From NCBI GenBank assembly GCA_025454075.1, contig JALOPD010000002.1, forward strand, positions 1-48,244: a stretch of 48,244 nt of DNA. Reading direction: 5' to 3'. This DNA comes from Desulfobacterales bacterium (GTDB lineage Bacteria; Desulfobacterota; Desulfobacteria; Desulfobacterales; UBA2174_A). The position numbers were made by a program, and so were the translations under genes. The notes beneath the pieces were generated by a model, which saw nothing but the letters and a program-made list of their open reading frames with translations, was not told where the DNA came from and did not search any database. Of the stretch, positions 32,956 to 41,612 are shown in pieces (position 1 is the first letter of the stretch; each line of letters begins with the position of its first letter).

Positions 32956-35382
32956 TCATCCGGCCGAGCCTCCGGGCCGCTTTCGCGGTTTGACGGGGTC
33001 GGTTGCGGCGGGCGGCACCAGGGCGTGCTCCAAGACCTCCTCCATGGTTTTGACGGGAATGAATTTCAGCTTGCGCTTGACATGGCTGGGGATCTCAACA
33101 AGATCCTTGAGGTTTTTTTTGGGGATCAGCACGGTTTTGACGCCGGCCCGCAAGGCCCCCAGGGACTTTTCCTTGAGCCCGCCGATCGGAAGCACCCGGC
33201 CGCGCAGGGTCACCTCGCCGGTCATCGCCACGTCGCTGCGCACCGGACGGCCGGTCATGACCGAGACCAGGGCGGTCGCCATGGCGATTCCCGCAGAAGG
33301 CCCGTCCTTGGGGATGGCGCCGGCCGGCACGTGGATGTGCACATCCGTGACGTCGAGTCTAAGTTTTTTTTCCGCCGGGCGCTTGAGGTACGACCGGGCA
33401 CAGGTTACCGCCGCGCGCGCGGACTCCTGCATCACCTCGCCCAGTTGGCCGGTGATGATGAGGTCGCCCTTGCCCTTGATCAGCGAGGCCTCCACGTAAA
33501 GCACCTCGCCGCCTGCCGAGGTCCAGGCGAGCCCGGTGGCAAGCCCGATCTGGCTCTCCTCCTGGTCCATCTCGGGTATGAATTTGGCCGGCCCGAGGTA
33601 TTTGGAAAGGTTCTGCTGGGTGACGGTCAGCGGTTCGCTGCGGCCCTCGGCCACCCGCCGGGCCACCTTGCGGCAGATCGTCCCGATCTCCCGCTCCAGG
33701 TTTCGCAAGCCGGCCTCGGAGGTGTACTCGTTGATGATCTGCCGCAGCGCACCGTCGCTGATGGCGAGCTGCTTGGGCTTGAGCCCGCTTTCGCGGACCT
33801 GGCGGGGGATGAGGTGCGTGCGGGCGATCGCCGTCTTCTCCTCCTCGGTGTAGCCCGAGAGATTCAGAATCTCCATGCGGTCCAGCAGGGCCGAAGGGAT
33901 GGTGTCGGTGATGTTGGCCGTGAGGATGAACATCACGCGCGACAGGTCGAACGCCAGGTTCAGGTAGTGGTCGCTGAAGGCAAAATTCTGCTCCGGGTCG
34001 AGCGTCTCCAGGAGGGCGGCCGACGGGTCTCCGCGGAAATCCGCCCCCAGCTTGTCGATTTCATCCATCATGAAGACCGGGTTTTTGGTGCCGCACTGCT
34101 TGAGCCCCTGCAGGACGCGGCCCGGCAAGGCGCCGATGTAGGTCCGCCGATGCCCCCGGATCTCGGCCTCGTCCCGGATCCCCCCGAGGGAAATGCGGAC
34201 GAACTTGCGCTTCACGGCCCGGGCGATGGCCCGGCCGAGCGAGGTTTTGCCGACGCCCGGCGGGCCCACGAAACACAGGATGGGGCCTTTCATGGCCGGG
34301 TTGAGCTTGCGAACGCTGAGGTGTTCGATGATGCGGTCCTTCACCGCGGCCAGCCCGTAATGCTCCCGGTCCAGGATCTTCCGGGCTTTTTTGATGTCGA
34401 TGACCTCCGGGGAAAAGCGGCTCCAGGGCATCTCCACCAGCCAGTCGAGGTAGGAGCGAATCACGGTGGACTCGGCGGAGTCGGGGTGCATCTGCTCGAG
34501 TCGTTTGAGTTGCCGGAGGGCTTCCGCATTGGCGTCTTTGGTCATGCGGGCCTTCTTGATCTTGTGCTGATACTCGTCGAGTTCGATCGAGCGCTCGTCG
34601 TGCTCGCCCAGCTCCTTGTAGATCGCCCGCACCTGTTCGCGCAGATAGTAGTCGCGCTGGCTCTTCGAGATCTCGTCCTTTACATCGGATTGAATCTTGG
34701 CCTGCATCGCCGAAAGCTCCAGCTCGTGCGACAACAGGTCGTTTACCTTTTTCAGCCGGCCGAACGGCTCCAGGATCTCCAGCAGCGACTGCGATTCTTC
34801 GATTTTCAACCGGAGGTTCGACGCCACCAGGTCGGCGAGCTTGCCGGGGTCCTCGACGTTTTGCAGAATGGCGGTGATGTCGGTGTTGAGCTCCCCCCTC
34901 AGGGACAGGATTTTTTCCGACTGATCGCGCACGTTGCGCATCAGCGCTTCCACTTCGAGGGAGCCCTTTTCCAGGGACTCCTCCGGCAGCAAGTCGATCT
35001 TGACCCGGTAAGGGGATCGTTTGCGGAGGAACTTGACGATGTTGCCCTTGGCAACCCCCTGGACCAGCACCTTCACCCGGCCGTCCGGCAGCTTGAGCAT
35101 TCGCAGCACACGACCGACCGTCCCGGTGCGGTAAATGTCTTCCACCGAGGGGTTTTCAATGGCGGCGTCCTTCTGGGTGCACAAAAACACGAACCCCGGC
35201 CCGCTCACCGCCTCCTCCACGGCCCGGACCGATTTTTCGCGCCCGACAAAGAGCGGCAGCAGCATGTCGGTAAAAATCACCACATCCCGCACGGGGAGCA
35301 GTGGCAGCGTCGTGGGGATCTCGGTGGTCTTGTCGTCTTCTTCGATGATGCTGATCAGATCGTCGTGGTCTGCTTCTGCCAT
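32956..35382 (-). CDS. lon: ATP-dependent protease La (Lon)
   Basis: Lon degrades misfolded and regulatory proteins in the cytoplasm. The 808-residue protein has the N-terminal substrate domain (LPLLPVRDVVIF), a helical linker, the AAA domain with Walker A GPPGVGKTS and Walker B FMMDEIDK, and the protease domain with catalytic serine in PKDGPSAG and a downstream lysine. ATG 35382 has AGGAG six bases before it; an open-frame extension of 17 codons is unlikely to be used. The upstream promoter is sigma70-like and no heat-shock sigma32 box was seen. First gene of lon-tsaB. Confidence 0.97.
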   Translation of the reverse strand: MAEADHDDLISIIEEDDKTTEIPTTLPLLPVRDVVIFTDMLLPLFVGREKSVRAVEEAVSGPGFVFLCTQKDAAIENPSVEDIYRTGTVGRVLRMLKLPDGRVKVLVQGVAKGNIVKFLRKRSPYRVKIDLLPEESLEKGSLEVEALMRNVRDQSEKILSLRGELNTDITAILQNVEDPGKLADLVASNLRLKIEESQSLLEILEPFGRLKKVNDLLSHELELSAMQAKIQSDVKDEISKSQRDYYLREQVRAIYKELGEHDERSIELDEYQHKIKKARMTKDANAEALRQLKRLEQMHPDSAESTVIRSYLDWLVEMPWSRFSPEVIDIKKARKILDREHYGLAAVKDRIIEHLSVRKLNPAMKGPILCFVGPPGVGKTSLGRAIARAVKRKFVRISLGGIRDEAEIRGHRRTYIGALPGRVLQGLKQCGTKNPVFMMDEIDKLGADFRGDPSAALLETLDPEQNFAFSDHYLNLAFDLSRVMFILTANITDTIPSALLDRMEILNLSGYTEEEKTAIARTHLIPRQVRESGLKPKQLAISDGALRQIINEYTSEAGLRNLEREIGTICRKVARRVAEGRSEPLTVTQQNLSKYLGPAKFIPEMDQEESQIGLATGLAWTSAGGEVLYVEASLIKGKGDLIITGQLGEVMQESARAAVTCARSYLKRPAEKKLRLDVTDVHIHVPAGAIPKDGPSAGIAMATALVSVMTGRPVRSDVAMTGEVTLRGRVLPIGGLKEKSLGALRAGVKTVLIPKKNLKDLVEIPSHVKRKLKFIPVKTMEEVLEHALVPPAATDPVKPRKRPGGSAG

Positions 35383-35483
35383 TGTCTCTCCTGCCGCCTG
35401 TTCGCGCGATGTGCCGAAACGGAGGACCGTCACCGGGGTTGATTAAGAAGCTTGAGTGTGCGAAAATATTTATTTAACCTACT

Positions 35484-35511
35484 ATGATAACGCACCTTTT
35501 AGCGTTTACAA
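35484..35511 (-). promoter_or_regulatory. candidate promoter for lon
   Basis: On the minus strand TTGTAA (35506-35511), a 16-base spacer and TATCAT (35484-35489) lie about 100 bases before the lon ATG. Confidence 0.5.
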
Positions 35512-35646
35512 CCGGTTCCGCCCCGTGCGATGCCGGAAAAGGCCGTGTAGGACAAAAAACAGCCCGGGTCAAGCCGAAGGGTTGTTCAAACCACTTTCCA
35601 GGCGGATGGGCGCGAGCGGCCATCCTGCCGCACCGAGGGCATTGTC

Positions 35647-36420
35647 ATGGAGTGGGTGGGCTTCGTTTTCGGAATGGTGATCGGAAGCTTTCTGAACGTG
35701 TGCATCTACCGCCTGCCGGCATCCCAATCGATCGTTCACCCGCGCTCCTGCTGCCCGCAGTGCGGCCACCTCGTCCGGGCCTACGACAACATCCCCGTTC
35801 TGAGCTATCTCCTGCTGCACGGCCGCTGCCGGGATTGCGGAGCCCGGATCTCCCCGCGCTACCCGCTGGTGGAACTCCTGAGCGGGGCGTTCGCGGCCAT
35901 GACCGTCGTCCGGTTCGGGGTCGGCTGGACGGCCGCCGTCGTGTTCGTCCTGGTTGCGACTTTTCTGGTCATCACCTTCATCGACATCGACCACCGCATC
36001 ATCCCCGATGTGATCACGCTGCCGGGCATCCCGATCGGTCTGGCCGCCAGCTTCGTGCTCGACCCTGCCCCGCCTCTGGTTCAGCCGCTCGAATCCCTGA
36101 TCGGGATCCTGGCCGGCGGCGGGAGCCTCTTCCTGGTGGCCTGGGGATACCAGTTCATCACCCGGCGCGAGGGCATGGGCGGCGGCGACATCAAGCTGCT
36201 GGCCATGATCGGCGCCTTCATCGGCTGGAAGGGCGTGCTGTTCACAATTTTTATAGCCTCCCTCACCGGCACATTGGCCGGGATGATTTTGATATTCCGT
36301 CGCCGGGAAGGGATGAAGCTCGCGGTGCCTTTCGGGCCCTTCCTGGCCGTAGGCGCCATCGCCTATCTGTTCATCGGCCCGGAGACCATGCACTGGTACC
36401 TCCGGTGGATGCGGCCGTAG
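35647..36420 (+). CDS. pilD: prepilin leader peptidase/N-methyltransferase
   Basis: PilD cleaves and methylates type IV prepilins and type II secretion pseudopilins at the inner membrane. The 257-residue protein has several membrane helices, an N-terminal methyltransferase loop with four-cysteine zinc site (CPQC and CRDC, residues 36-39 and 61-64), and the protease aspartates D113 (FIDIDHR) and D181 (GGGDIK). It is the only pilus/secretion processing gene in the window, apart from the ExeA-type protein. First of a plus-strand set with the metallophosphoesterase and kinase, after an 88-base gap. Confidence 0.94.
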   Translation: MEWVGFVFGMVIGSFLNVCIYRLPASQSIVHPRSCCPQCGHLVRAYDNIPVLSYLLLHGRCRDCGARISPRYPLVELLSGAFAAMTVVRFGVGWTAAVVFVLVATFLVITFIDIDHRIIPDVITLPGIPIGLAASFVLDPAPPLVQPLESLIGILAGGGSLFLVAWGYQFITRREGMGGGDIKLLAMIGAFIGWKGVLFTIFIASLTGTLAGMILIFRRREGMKLAVPFGPFLAVGAIAYLFIGPETMHWYLRWMRP

Positions 36421-36508
36421 AATCAGGGACACCGGCGGTCCGGGGTTGCCGCCCCCCCCGCCGCCGGCGAGCCCGCACGGTCGGCGCTCAAGCCGGTCAG
36501 GAACCGCC

Positions 36509-37237
36509 ATGCGCATAGCGGTGCTCTCGGACATCCACGGCAACATGGACGCCTTCGAGAAGGTGCTCGAGGACATCGAACGCATCCGGCCGGATGCCGT
36601 CTTCAGCCTGGGCGACAACATCGGGTACGGGCCCGAGCCGGAGCGGGTGATCCAGACCCTGATGCGGCTGCAAATCCCCTCCGTGCTCGGAAACCACGAA
36701 CTCGCCGCCAATGACCCCGGCTTCCTGGAGTGGTTCAACCCCCTGGCCCGCCGATCGCTTGCGATGACCTTCGAGCGCCTCAGCCCCGAGTCCCTGGGCT
36801 TCATCCAGCAGCTGCCCACGCATCTGAGCGCTCACGGCCTCCGGATGGTGCACGGGTTTCCTCCGGATTCCCCCACGCTCTACATGTTTCAGGTCGAATC
36901 GCGGCAGAAGCACCAAATTTTAATGAGCCTCCCGGAGAGGGTCTGTTTGGTCGGGCACACGCACGTCCTGGAGATCGCCTCCGGCGACCGCGCGGGCCTT
37001 TCGGAGGTTGCGTTCCGGGAGGGCGAAAACGCCCTGGACGCGGACCGCGCCTATTTGATCAACATCGGCAGCGTCGGGCAGCCGCGGGACGGGGACCTCC
37101 GCGCCAAATACGTGGTCTGGGACGCCGTGCGCAACACCCTCGACATTCGATGCGTGGCCTATGACGCCCGGGCGGCGGCGGCCAAGATCATCGCAGCCGG
37201 GATGCCCGAAGCCCATGCGCGCAGGCTGCTGGGATGA
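36509..37237 (+). CDS. metallophosphoesterase (calcineurin-like)
   Basis: A 242-residue phosphoesterase with the complete metal set: D8-x-H10 (SDIHGN), GDNIGYG, GNHE and GHTHV. The fold suits hydrolysis of phosphomonoesters, cyclic nucleotides or dinucleoside polyphosphates; the closest-looking relatives are the short cytoplasmic YfcE/Ap4A-like group. ATG 36509 gives the family start MRIAVLSD. Its TGA overlaps the ATG of the kinase gene (ATGA), so the two are translationally coupled and may act in one pathway, for instance opposing phosphorylation steps. That is inference. Confidence 0.9.
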   Translation: MRIAVLSDIHGNMDAFEKVLEDIERIRPDAVFSLGDNIGYGPEPERVIQTLMRLQIPSVLGNHELAANDPGFLEWFNPLARRSLAMTFERLSPESLGFIQQLPTHLSAHGLRMVHGFPPDSPTLYMFQVESRQKHQILMSLPERVCLVGHTHVLEIASGDRAGLSEVAFREGENALDADRAYLINIGSVGQPRDGDLRAKYVVWDAVRNTLDIRCVAYDARAAAAKIIAAGMPEAHARRLLG

Positions 37238-38586
37238 AACGCATCGGCCGGTACATCGTGCGCGGTCTTCTCGGCCGCGGCGGCATGAGCAAGGTCTACA
37301 AAGTGGAGATTCCCCGGATCGGGAAAACCGTCGCCTTGAAACTTCTCGATCCCCACCCGGTGATCGCCCGCCTCCTCGGGGAAACCGCCGCCCGCGACCT
37401 GTTCCTGTCCGAAGCCGTGAAAATGGCGCGGTTGAACCACCCCAATATCGTGGCCGTCCGCGACTTCGACGAGGCGGACGGCCGGCCCTTCTACATTATG
37501 GACTATTTCTTTTCCAGCCTGGGCCTGTTGATCGGGGAGACCCGGCGCACCGAAATACCGTCGCGCACGATCCGGCTGGACCGGGCCGCCGACCTCGCGC
37601 GCCAGACCCTCGCGGGGCTGGCCTGCCTGCATCACCACGGCATCGTCCACCGGGACATCAAGCCGTTCAACCTGCTCCTGGACGAACGGGACACCGTCAA
37701 AATTGGCGACTTCGGGCTTTCGCGGCTGCGCGGCGAAGTCTTTGGGGCGCCGCATCAGCTGAAGGTCGGCTCCCCGTGGTACGCCGCCCCGGAACAGGAA
37801 CACGACCCGGAGGGCGCCGACTCCCGGGCCGACATCTACGCCGTCGGTGTGACGCTCTACCGCATGCTCACCGGAACGCTCCCCGCCGATCCCCCGCAGC
37901 CTCCCGGTGCCTTCAACCCGGACCTCGACGACGACTGGAACGAGTTCATCCTGCGCTCCATTTCGAAGCAGCCCTCCATGCGCTTCGATGACGCCGGCGC
38001 CATGACGGCGGCGCTGGACCGGCTGGAACGCGACTGGCGGGCGCGCCGCGACCGGGTCTGCCGCCTGACGGCTTCGGAATCGGCCGCCGCTTCCGCCGCC
38101 GCCCCGGCCCCGGTCCGACTCCGTTCCACCCCGGTCAAGTGCGATCCGGAGCGCGCCGCATCGGATTTCGGCGTGGACGGCCTGTGGCGGCCGGCGGGTT
38201 ACATCCGCCGCCGCTTCGCCGCCGTGGGGTCCGCGCTCGCTCGAGACACCGCCGCCGGCCTGGTCTGGCAGGTGTCGGGCTCCCCTTACCCGATTCCCTG
38301 GCAGGAGGCGCACGCCCATGCGGCCGCATTGAACCGGGACGGCTTCGGGGGCCTGACCGGCTGGCGGGTTCCGACCGCACCCGAGCTCATCTCCCTGCTC
38401 ACGCCGACCCCCCATGGCGCGGATTTCTGCACCGAACCCGTTTTCGACCGCCGCCAGAGGACCTTGTGGAGCTCCGACCGGCGATCTTTCGCCGCAGCCT
38501 GGTTTGTTAACACCGAGATGGGTTTTGTGGCGTGGCAGGATGTCAGTGCGGGATGCTACGTGCGCGCGGTCTGCAGCGATCCGTGA
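37234..38586 (+). CDS. Ser/Thr protein kinase with C-terminal DUF1566 (Lcl) domain
   Basis: A 450-residue Hanks-type kinase. The glycine loop GRGGMSKVYK (14-23), K36, catalytic HRDIKPFN (D141), metal-binding DFG (159-161) and APE motif are intact, so it should be active. An alanine-rich linker and a DUF1566/Lcl domain follow (about 310-448; GLVWQ, GWRVPTAPEL, RAVC). Lcl domains are usually extracellular or surface modules, yet no transmembrane helix is visible between the two parts. The Lcl domain here may therefore be a cytoplasmic ligand or partner-binding unit. Coupled to the metallophosphoesterase by a 4-base overlap. Confidence 0.9.
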   Translation: MKRIGRYIVRGLLGRGGMSKVYKVEIPRIGKTVALKLLDPHPVIARLLGETAARDLFLSEAVKMARLNHPNIVAVRDFDEADGRPFYIMDYFFSSLGLLIGETRRTEIPSRTIRLDRAADLARQTLAGLACLHHHGIVHRDIKPFNLLLDERDTVKIGDFGLSRLRGEVFGAPHQLKVGSPWYAAPEQEHDPEGADSRADIYAVGVTLYRMLTGTLPADPPQPPGAFNPDLDDDWNEFILRSISKQPSMRFDDAGAMTAALDRLERDWRARRDRVCRLTASESAAASAAAPAPVRLRSTPVKCDPERAASDFGVDGLWRPAGYIRRRFAAVGSALARDTAAGLVWQVSGSPYPIPWQEAHAHAAALNRDGFGGLTGWRVPTAPELISLLTPTPHGADFCTEPVFDRRQRTLWSSDRRSFAAAWFVNTEMGFVAWQDVSAGCYVRAVCSDP

Positions 38587-38642
38587 GGGGTGCGCGGCCC
38601 GGTGCTGTTCCGCTGGCCTGAGGTCTCGGGGATCGCGCGAGC

Positions 38643-38689
38643 GACGCGGGGTGCGGGATGTCGGTGGATCCGGCATCGCCTCCCGCGTC
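38643..38689. repeat. long imperfect hairpin between convergent genes
   Basis: GACGCGGG (38643-38650) pairs with 38682-38689, and an inner 8-bp arm (GATGTCGG with CCGGCATC) extends it. It sits between the kinase stop and korC stop. No T-run on either side, so a Rho-independent terminator is doubtful. Confidence 0.4.
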
Positions 38690-38696
38690 CCGCCCC

Positions 38697-39242
38697 TCAG
38701 GCATTCGCCCGGTTGCCCAGCTCCATGCCGATCTGCAGGGCCTTCTGGTTCATCTCGAGGAAATCGGCGGGCACGCGGGTTTGCAGCACCTTCATGATGG
38801 ATTCGGGTTTGACCAGGTCCTCCAGCGCAATCAGGACGCCGAGCATGCAGATGTTGAAGACGATCGGCCGGCCGATCTTTTCCATGACGGTGCGGTAGAT
38901 GGGAAGTTCCCGCTGCTGCGCGTCCACCTTGCGCTGGATCTTGACGTAGCGGCTGTCGGTGATCAGCAAGCCGCCGGGCCGGATGATCGCGGAGAACTTG
39001 TTGTAGGCCTCCTGGGTCAGGCAGACCAGCACGTTGGGTTGCAGCACTTTCGGGTAGTAGATGGGCGAGTCCGCGATGATCACATCCGAGCGCGTGGCGC
39101 CGCCCCGGGCTTCCGCCCCGTAGGACTGGGACTGGATCGCATTCAGCCCCTCGCACAGCACCGCCGCCTCCGCCAGAATGATGGCGGCGGTGATGACGCC
39201 CTGCCCGCCCGAGCCTGAAAACACCAGCCTGCACCGTTCCAT
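38697..39242 (-). CDS. korC: 2-oxoacid:ferredoxin oxidoreductase gamma subunit
   Basis: Gamma subunit of a four-part 2-oxoacid (probably 2-oxoglutarate):ferredoxin oxidoreductase. The 181-residue protein has the CoA-binding loop SGSGGQG (9-15) and SYGAEARGG. ATG 39242 overlaps the korB stop as TGATG, and a GTG one codon earlier is the alternative start. Last of korD-korA-korB-korC. The complex links low-potential ferredoxin to interconversion of 2-oxoglutarate and succinyl-CoA, as in an anaerobe with a ferredoxin-based (often reductive or incomplete) TCA cycle. Confidence 0.93.
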   Translation of the reverse strand: MERCRLVFSGSGGQGVITAAIILAEAAVLCEGLNAIQSQSYGAEARGGATRSDVIIADSPIYYPKVLQPNVLVCLTQEAYNKFSAIIRPGGLLITDSRYVKIQRKVDAQQRELPIYRTVMEKIGRPIVFNICMLGVLIALEDLVKPESIMKVLQTRVPADFLEMNQKALQIGMELGNRANA

Positions 39243-40048
39243 CACTTGCGCCCCCCCATCGCCCGATCGACGATCTTCTGATACTCTTCACAGTACTCCG
39301 GGCCCTCTTTCTGCACGAAAATCCCGCGCTCGACGAGGTCCGGGTCCTCCTGCTTGGCCTTCGAACCGATGGTCGTGGTGTGGTCCTTGAACCACTTGAT
39401 CATTTCCGGGGCGTCGCCGATTTTGTTCTTGCGCCCGAAATAGGTCGGGCACTGCGTGAGGACCTCCACGACCGAAAAGCCCTTGTGCGTGATGGCCTTC
39501 TCGATGACGTCCGTCATCTGCTGGGAGTGGTAGGTGGTCGAGCGGGCCACGAACGTAGCCCCCGCCGCCCTGGCCAGCTCCACCACGTCGAAGCTCTTGT
39601 CGATCGTGCGGTAGGGCGCGGTGGTGGCGCTGATGTCGGTCCCCGACAACGGCGAAAACTGCCCCCCGGTCATGCCGTAGATGCGGTTGTTCATGACGAG
39701 GGCGGTCATGTCGACGTTGCGGCGGGCGGCATGGATGAAATGGTTGCCCCCGATGGCCAGCGCATCCCCGTCGCCCATGGGCACGATCAGTTTCAACTCC
39801 GGCCGGGAGAGCTTGACCCCCGTCGCGAAGGCCAGCGCCCGGCCGTGGATGGTGTGCATGGTGTGAAAATCCACGTAGCCGGTGATGCGCGAGGAGCACC
39901 CGATGCCGGAGACCATCACGATCTCGTTCTTGGTCAGGCCCAGGTTCTCGATCGCCCGGACCAGGCCGCCCAGCACCTCGCCGTGCCCGCAGCCCGGGCA
40001 CCATAGGTGCGGAAAAAACCTCTCCCTCAGGTAATCCTTGACTGCCAT
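39242..40048 (-). CDS. korB: 2-oxoacid:ferredoxin oxidoreductase beta subunit
   Basis: The 268-residue thiamine-diphosphate and Fe-S subunit. The CPGCGHG motif (C17, C20) with C51 supplies cluster ligands, and GDGDALAIGGNH (92-103) binds thiamine diphosphate and Mg2+. Two residues overlap into korC at the stop and three bases separate it from korA. 2-oxoglutarate is the likeliest substrate because the KorA subunit looks like the oxoglutarate group, but 2-oxoisovalerate cannot be excluded. Confidence 0.94.
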   Translation of the reverse strand: MAVKDYLRERFFPHLWCPGCGHGEVLGGLVRAIENLGLTKNEIVMVSGIGCSSRITGYVDFHTMHTIHGRALAFATGVKLSRPELKLIVPMGDGDALAIGGNHFIHAARRNVDMTALVMNNRIYGMTGGQFSPLSGTDISATTAPYRTIDKSFDVVELARAAGATFVARSTTYHSQQMTDVIEKAITHKGFSVVEVLTQCPTYFGRKNKIGDAPEMIKWFKDHTTTIGSKAKQEDPDLVERGIFVQKEGPEYCEEYQKIVDRAMGGRK

Positions 40049-40051
40049 CGA

Positions 40052-41200
40052 TCAGACCCCTTTGCCTTGAATGATCCGCAGGATGTTGATGATGTCCGCG
40101 GGCGTGATGAAGACGCTGTCGATGCGGTTGGCCAGAAACACCCGCTCCGGGTGCTCGACCGCCAGTTTGACCGACTGCAGCACCTGACCCATGTTCATTT
40201 CCACCACCACGATCGCCTTGGCGTTGGCGCATCGATCGCGCACGATGTCGCGCGGGAAGGGCCACAGCGTCTGCAGCTCCAGAAGCCCGAGGCGCTCGCC
40301 TCTCGGCCGGCGCTCCTCGACCACGTGCAGCGCCGAACGCGCCGAAGACCCGTAGGAGATCAGCACGATCTCGGCATCGTCCAGGTGGAACTCCTTGTAG
40401 CGGGCGAGCTCGTTGGCGCGGTTCTCGAGCTTGTCCACCAGGTGCCGCAGCAGGGCGTGAACGGTACGCGGCTCGGTCGATGGGAAGCCCCACATGTCGT
40501 GGACCAGGCCGGTCACGTTGTAGCGGTGCACGCCGCCGAAATCCGACATGGGCAGACGGCCGTCCTCGCGCGGCAGGTAGGGGTGGTAGTCGACCCCCTC
40601 CTTCACCGACGTCCTCAGCCGCTCCACCAAATGGACCTCGCCGGGTTCCGGAAGGACCAGCTTTTCCCGCATGTGGGCCACCACTTCATCGAACAGCAGG
40701 ATGACCGGCGTGCGGTAGGTCTCCGACATGTTGAACGCCTCCACCGTGATGGCGAAAACATCCTGGTGATTGGAGGCCGTCAGCGCGATAATGGAGTGGT
40801 CCCCGTGGGTGCCCCAGCGCGCCTGGTTGACGTCCCCCTGGCTCACGTGGGTGGGGATTCCGGTCGAGGGCCCGCCGCGCTGCACATTGACGATGACGCA
40901 CGGGATCTCGGCCATCACGGCATACCCCAGTCCCTCCTGCATCAGCGAAAACCCGGGGCCGCTCGTGGCGGTCATGACCTTGCGGCCGGTCAGGGAGGCG
41001 CCGATGATGGCGCAGATCGAAGCGATCTCATCCTCCATCTGGATGAACTTGCCGCCGATCCTCGGCAGCCGGGAGGCCAGGTGCTCGGCGATCTCCGTCG
41101 ACGGGGTGATCGGGTAGCCGGCGAAAAAATTGAGCCCGGCGTAAAGGGCCGCTTCCAGGCAGGCTTCGTTGCCTTGCACAAATTTGACGGTTTTTCCCAT
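40052..41200 (-). CDS. korA: 2-oxoacid:ferredoxin oxidoreductase alpha subunit
   Basis: The 382-residue catalytic alpha subunit. GNEACLEAAL and FFAGYPITPSTEI, MEDEIAS, ATSGPGFSLM, and QRGGPSTGIPT are signatures of the pyrimidine-binding half of the family. The C-terminal half binds CoA-side partners. No delta or gamma domain is fused, so all four subunits are separate. Six bases follow korD and three precede korB: an operon. Confidence 0.94.
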   Translation of the reverse strand: MGKTVKFVQGNEACLEAALYAGLNFFAGYPITPSTEIAEHLASRLPRIGGKFIQMEDEIASICAIIGASLTGRKVMTATSGPGFSLMQEGLGYAVMAEIPCVIVNVQRGGPSTGIPTHVSQGDVNQARWGTHGDHSIIALTASNHQDVFAITVEAFNMSETYRTPVILLFDEVVAHMREKLVLPEPGEVHLVERLRTSVKEGVDYHPYLPREDGRLPMSDFGGVHRYNVTGLVHDMWGFPSTEPRTVHALLRHLVDKLENRANELARYKEFHLDDAEIVLISYGSSARSALHVVEERRPRGERLGLLELQTLWPFPRDIVRDRCANAKAIVVVEMNMGQVLQSVKLAVEHPERVFLANRIDSVFITPADIINILRIIQGKGV

Positions 41201-41206
41201 GACGCG

Positions 41207-41413
41207 TTACTCCTGGGTTTCCACTTCGATGGCGAAATCGGGACAGCGCAGTTCGCACAGCCGGCAGCAGATGCAGTCTTGAGGACGCACGACGGTCACC
41301 TTGTCCGTGTCGTCCAGTTCGAGCACCTTCTTGGGGCAGAGTTCGACGCAGATCCCGCAGCCTTTGCACCAGTCGCGGTTGATGTGATGCTGCTTCAGCT
41401 TGGGCTTGGCCAT
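41207..41413 (-). CDS. korD: 2-oxoacid:ferredoxin oxidoreductase delta subunit (2[4Fe-4S] ferredoxin)
   Basis: A 68-residue ferredoxin with two [4Fe-4S] sites: C16, C19, C22, C26 and C47, C50, C53, C57 (C49 is extra). It passes electrons from korB's cluster to the soluble ferredoxin. First gene of korDABC, with a leader of about 70 bases from the promoter at 41493-41521. The 12-bp palindrome at 41449-41475 lies in this leader. Confidence 0.95.
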   Translation of the reverse strand: MAKPKLKQHHINRDWCKGCGICVELCPKKVLELDDTDKVTVVRPQDCICCRLCELRCPDFAIEVETQE

Positions 41414-41448
41414 TGATTCATCCTTGCGGCACGCAATTCTGTCGTTTG

Positions 41449-41475
41449 ATGGTGTCTGACTGCGTCAGACACCAT
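41449..41475. repeat. 12-bp palindrome in the kor leader
   Basis: ATGGTGTCTGAC (41449-41460) and its inverse (41464-41475) flank three central bases. With transcription from about 41486 it falls in the 5' untranslated leader of korD. No T-run on either side. The GTGTCTGAC core resembles REP-like motifs that I recall from deltaproteobacteria; unverified. Confidence 0.75.
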
Positions 41476-41492
41476 GCTTGGGATAGGCAGGA

Positions 41493-41521
41493 ATGATATC
41501 TTTGCCGTCGCATCATGTCAA
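41493..41521 (-). promoter_or_regulatory. sigma70-type promoter for korDABC
   Basis: On the minus strand TTGACA (41516-41521), a 17-base spacer and TATCAT (41493-41498). Predicted start near 41486. Confidence 0.85.
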
Positions 41522-41550
41522 GGGAATCAGCCGGAGATCAGACAGGTATT

Positions 41551-41580
41551 TTGACATTGCGCACTGCCGTGGCGTATGGT
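41551..41580 (+). promoter_or_regulatory. sigma70-type promoter for mltG
   Basis: TTGACA (41551-41556), an 18-base spacer and TATGGT (41575-41580) precede the mltG ATG by about 33 bases. The opposing kor promoter lies 30 bases away, so the two could interfere. Confidence 0.65.
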
Positions 41581-41612
41581 TGGATGCAGCAGCGATAGTG
41601 AGGTAACGCACG

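Noticed and set aside
32140..35442. 1100-codon plus-strand open frame opposite lon
   Set aside because: It is the antisense shadow of lon and tsaB in GC-rich DNA; its residue composition has no domain, while lon is complete on the other strand.
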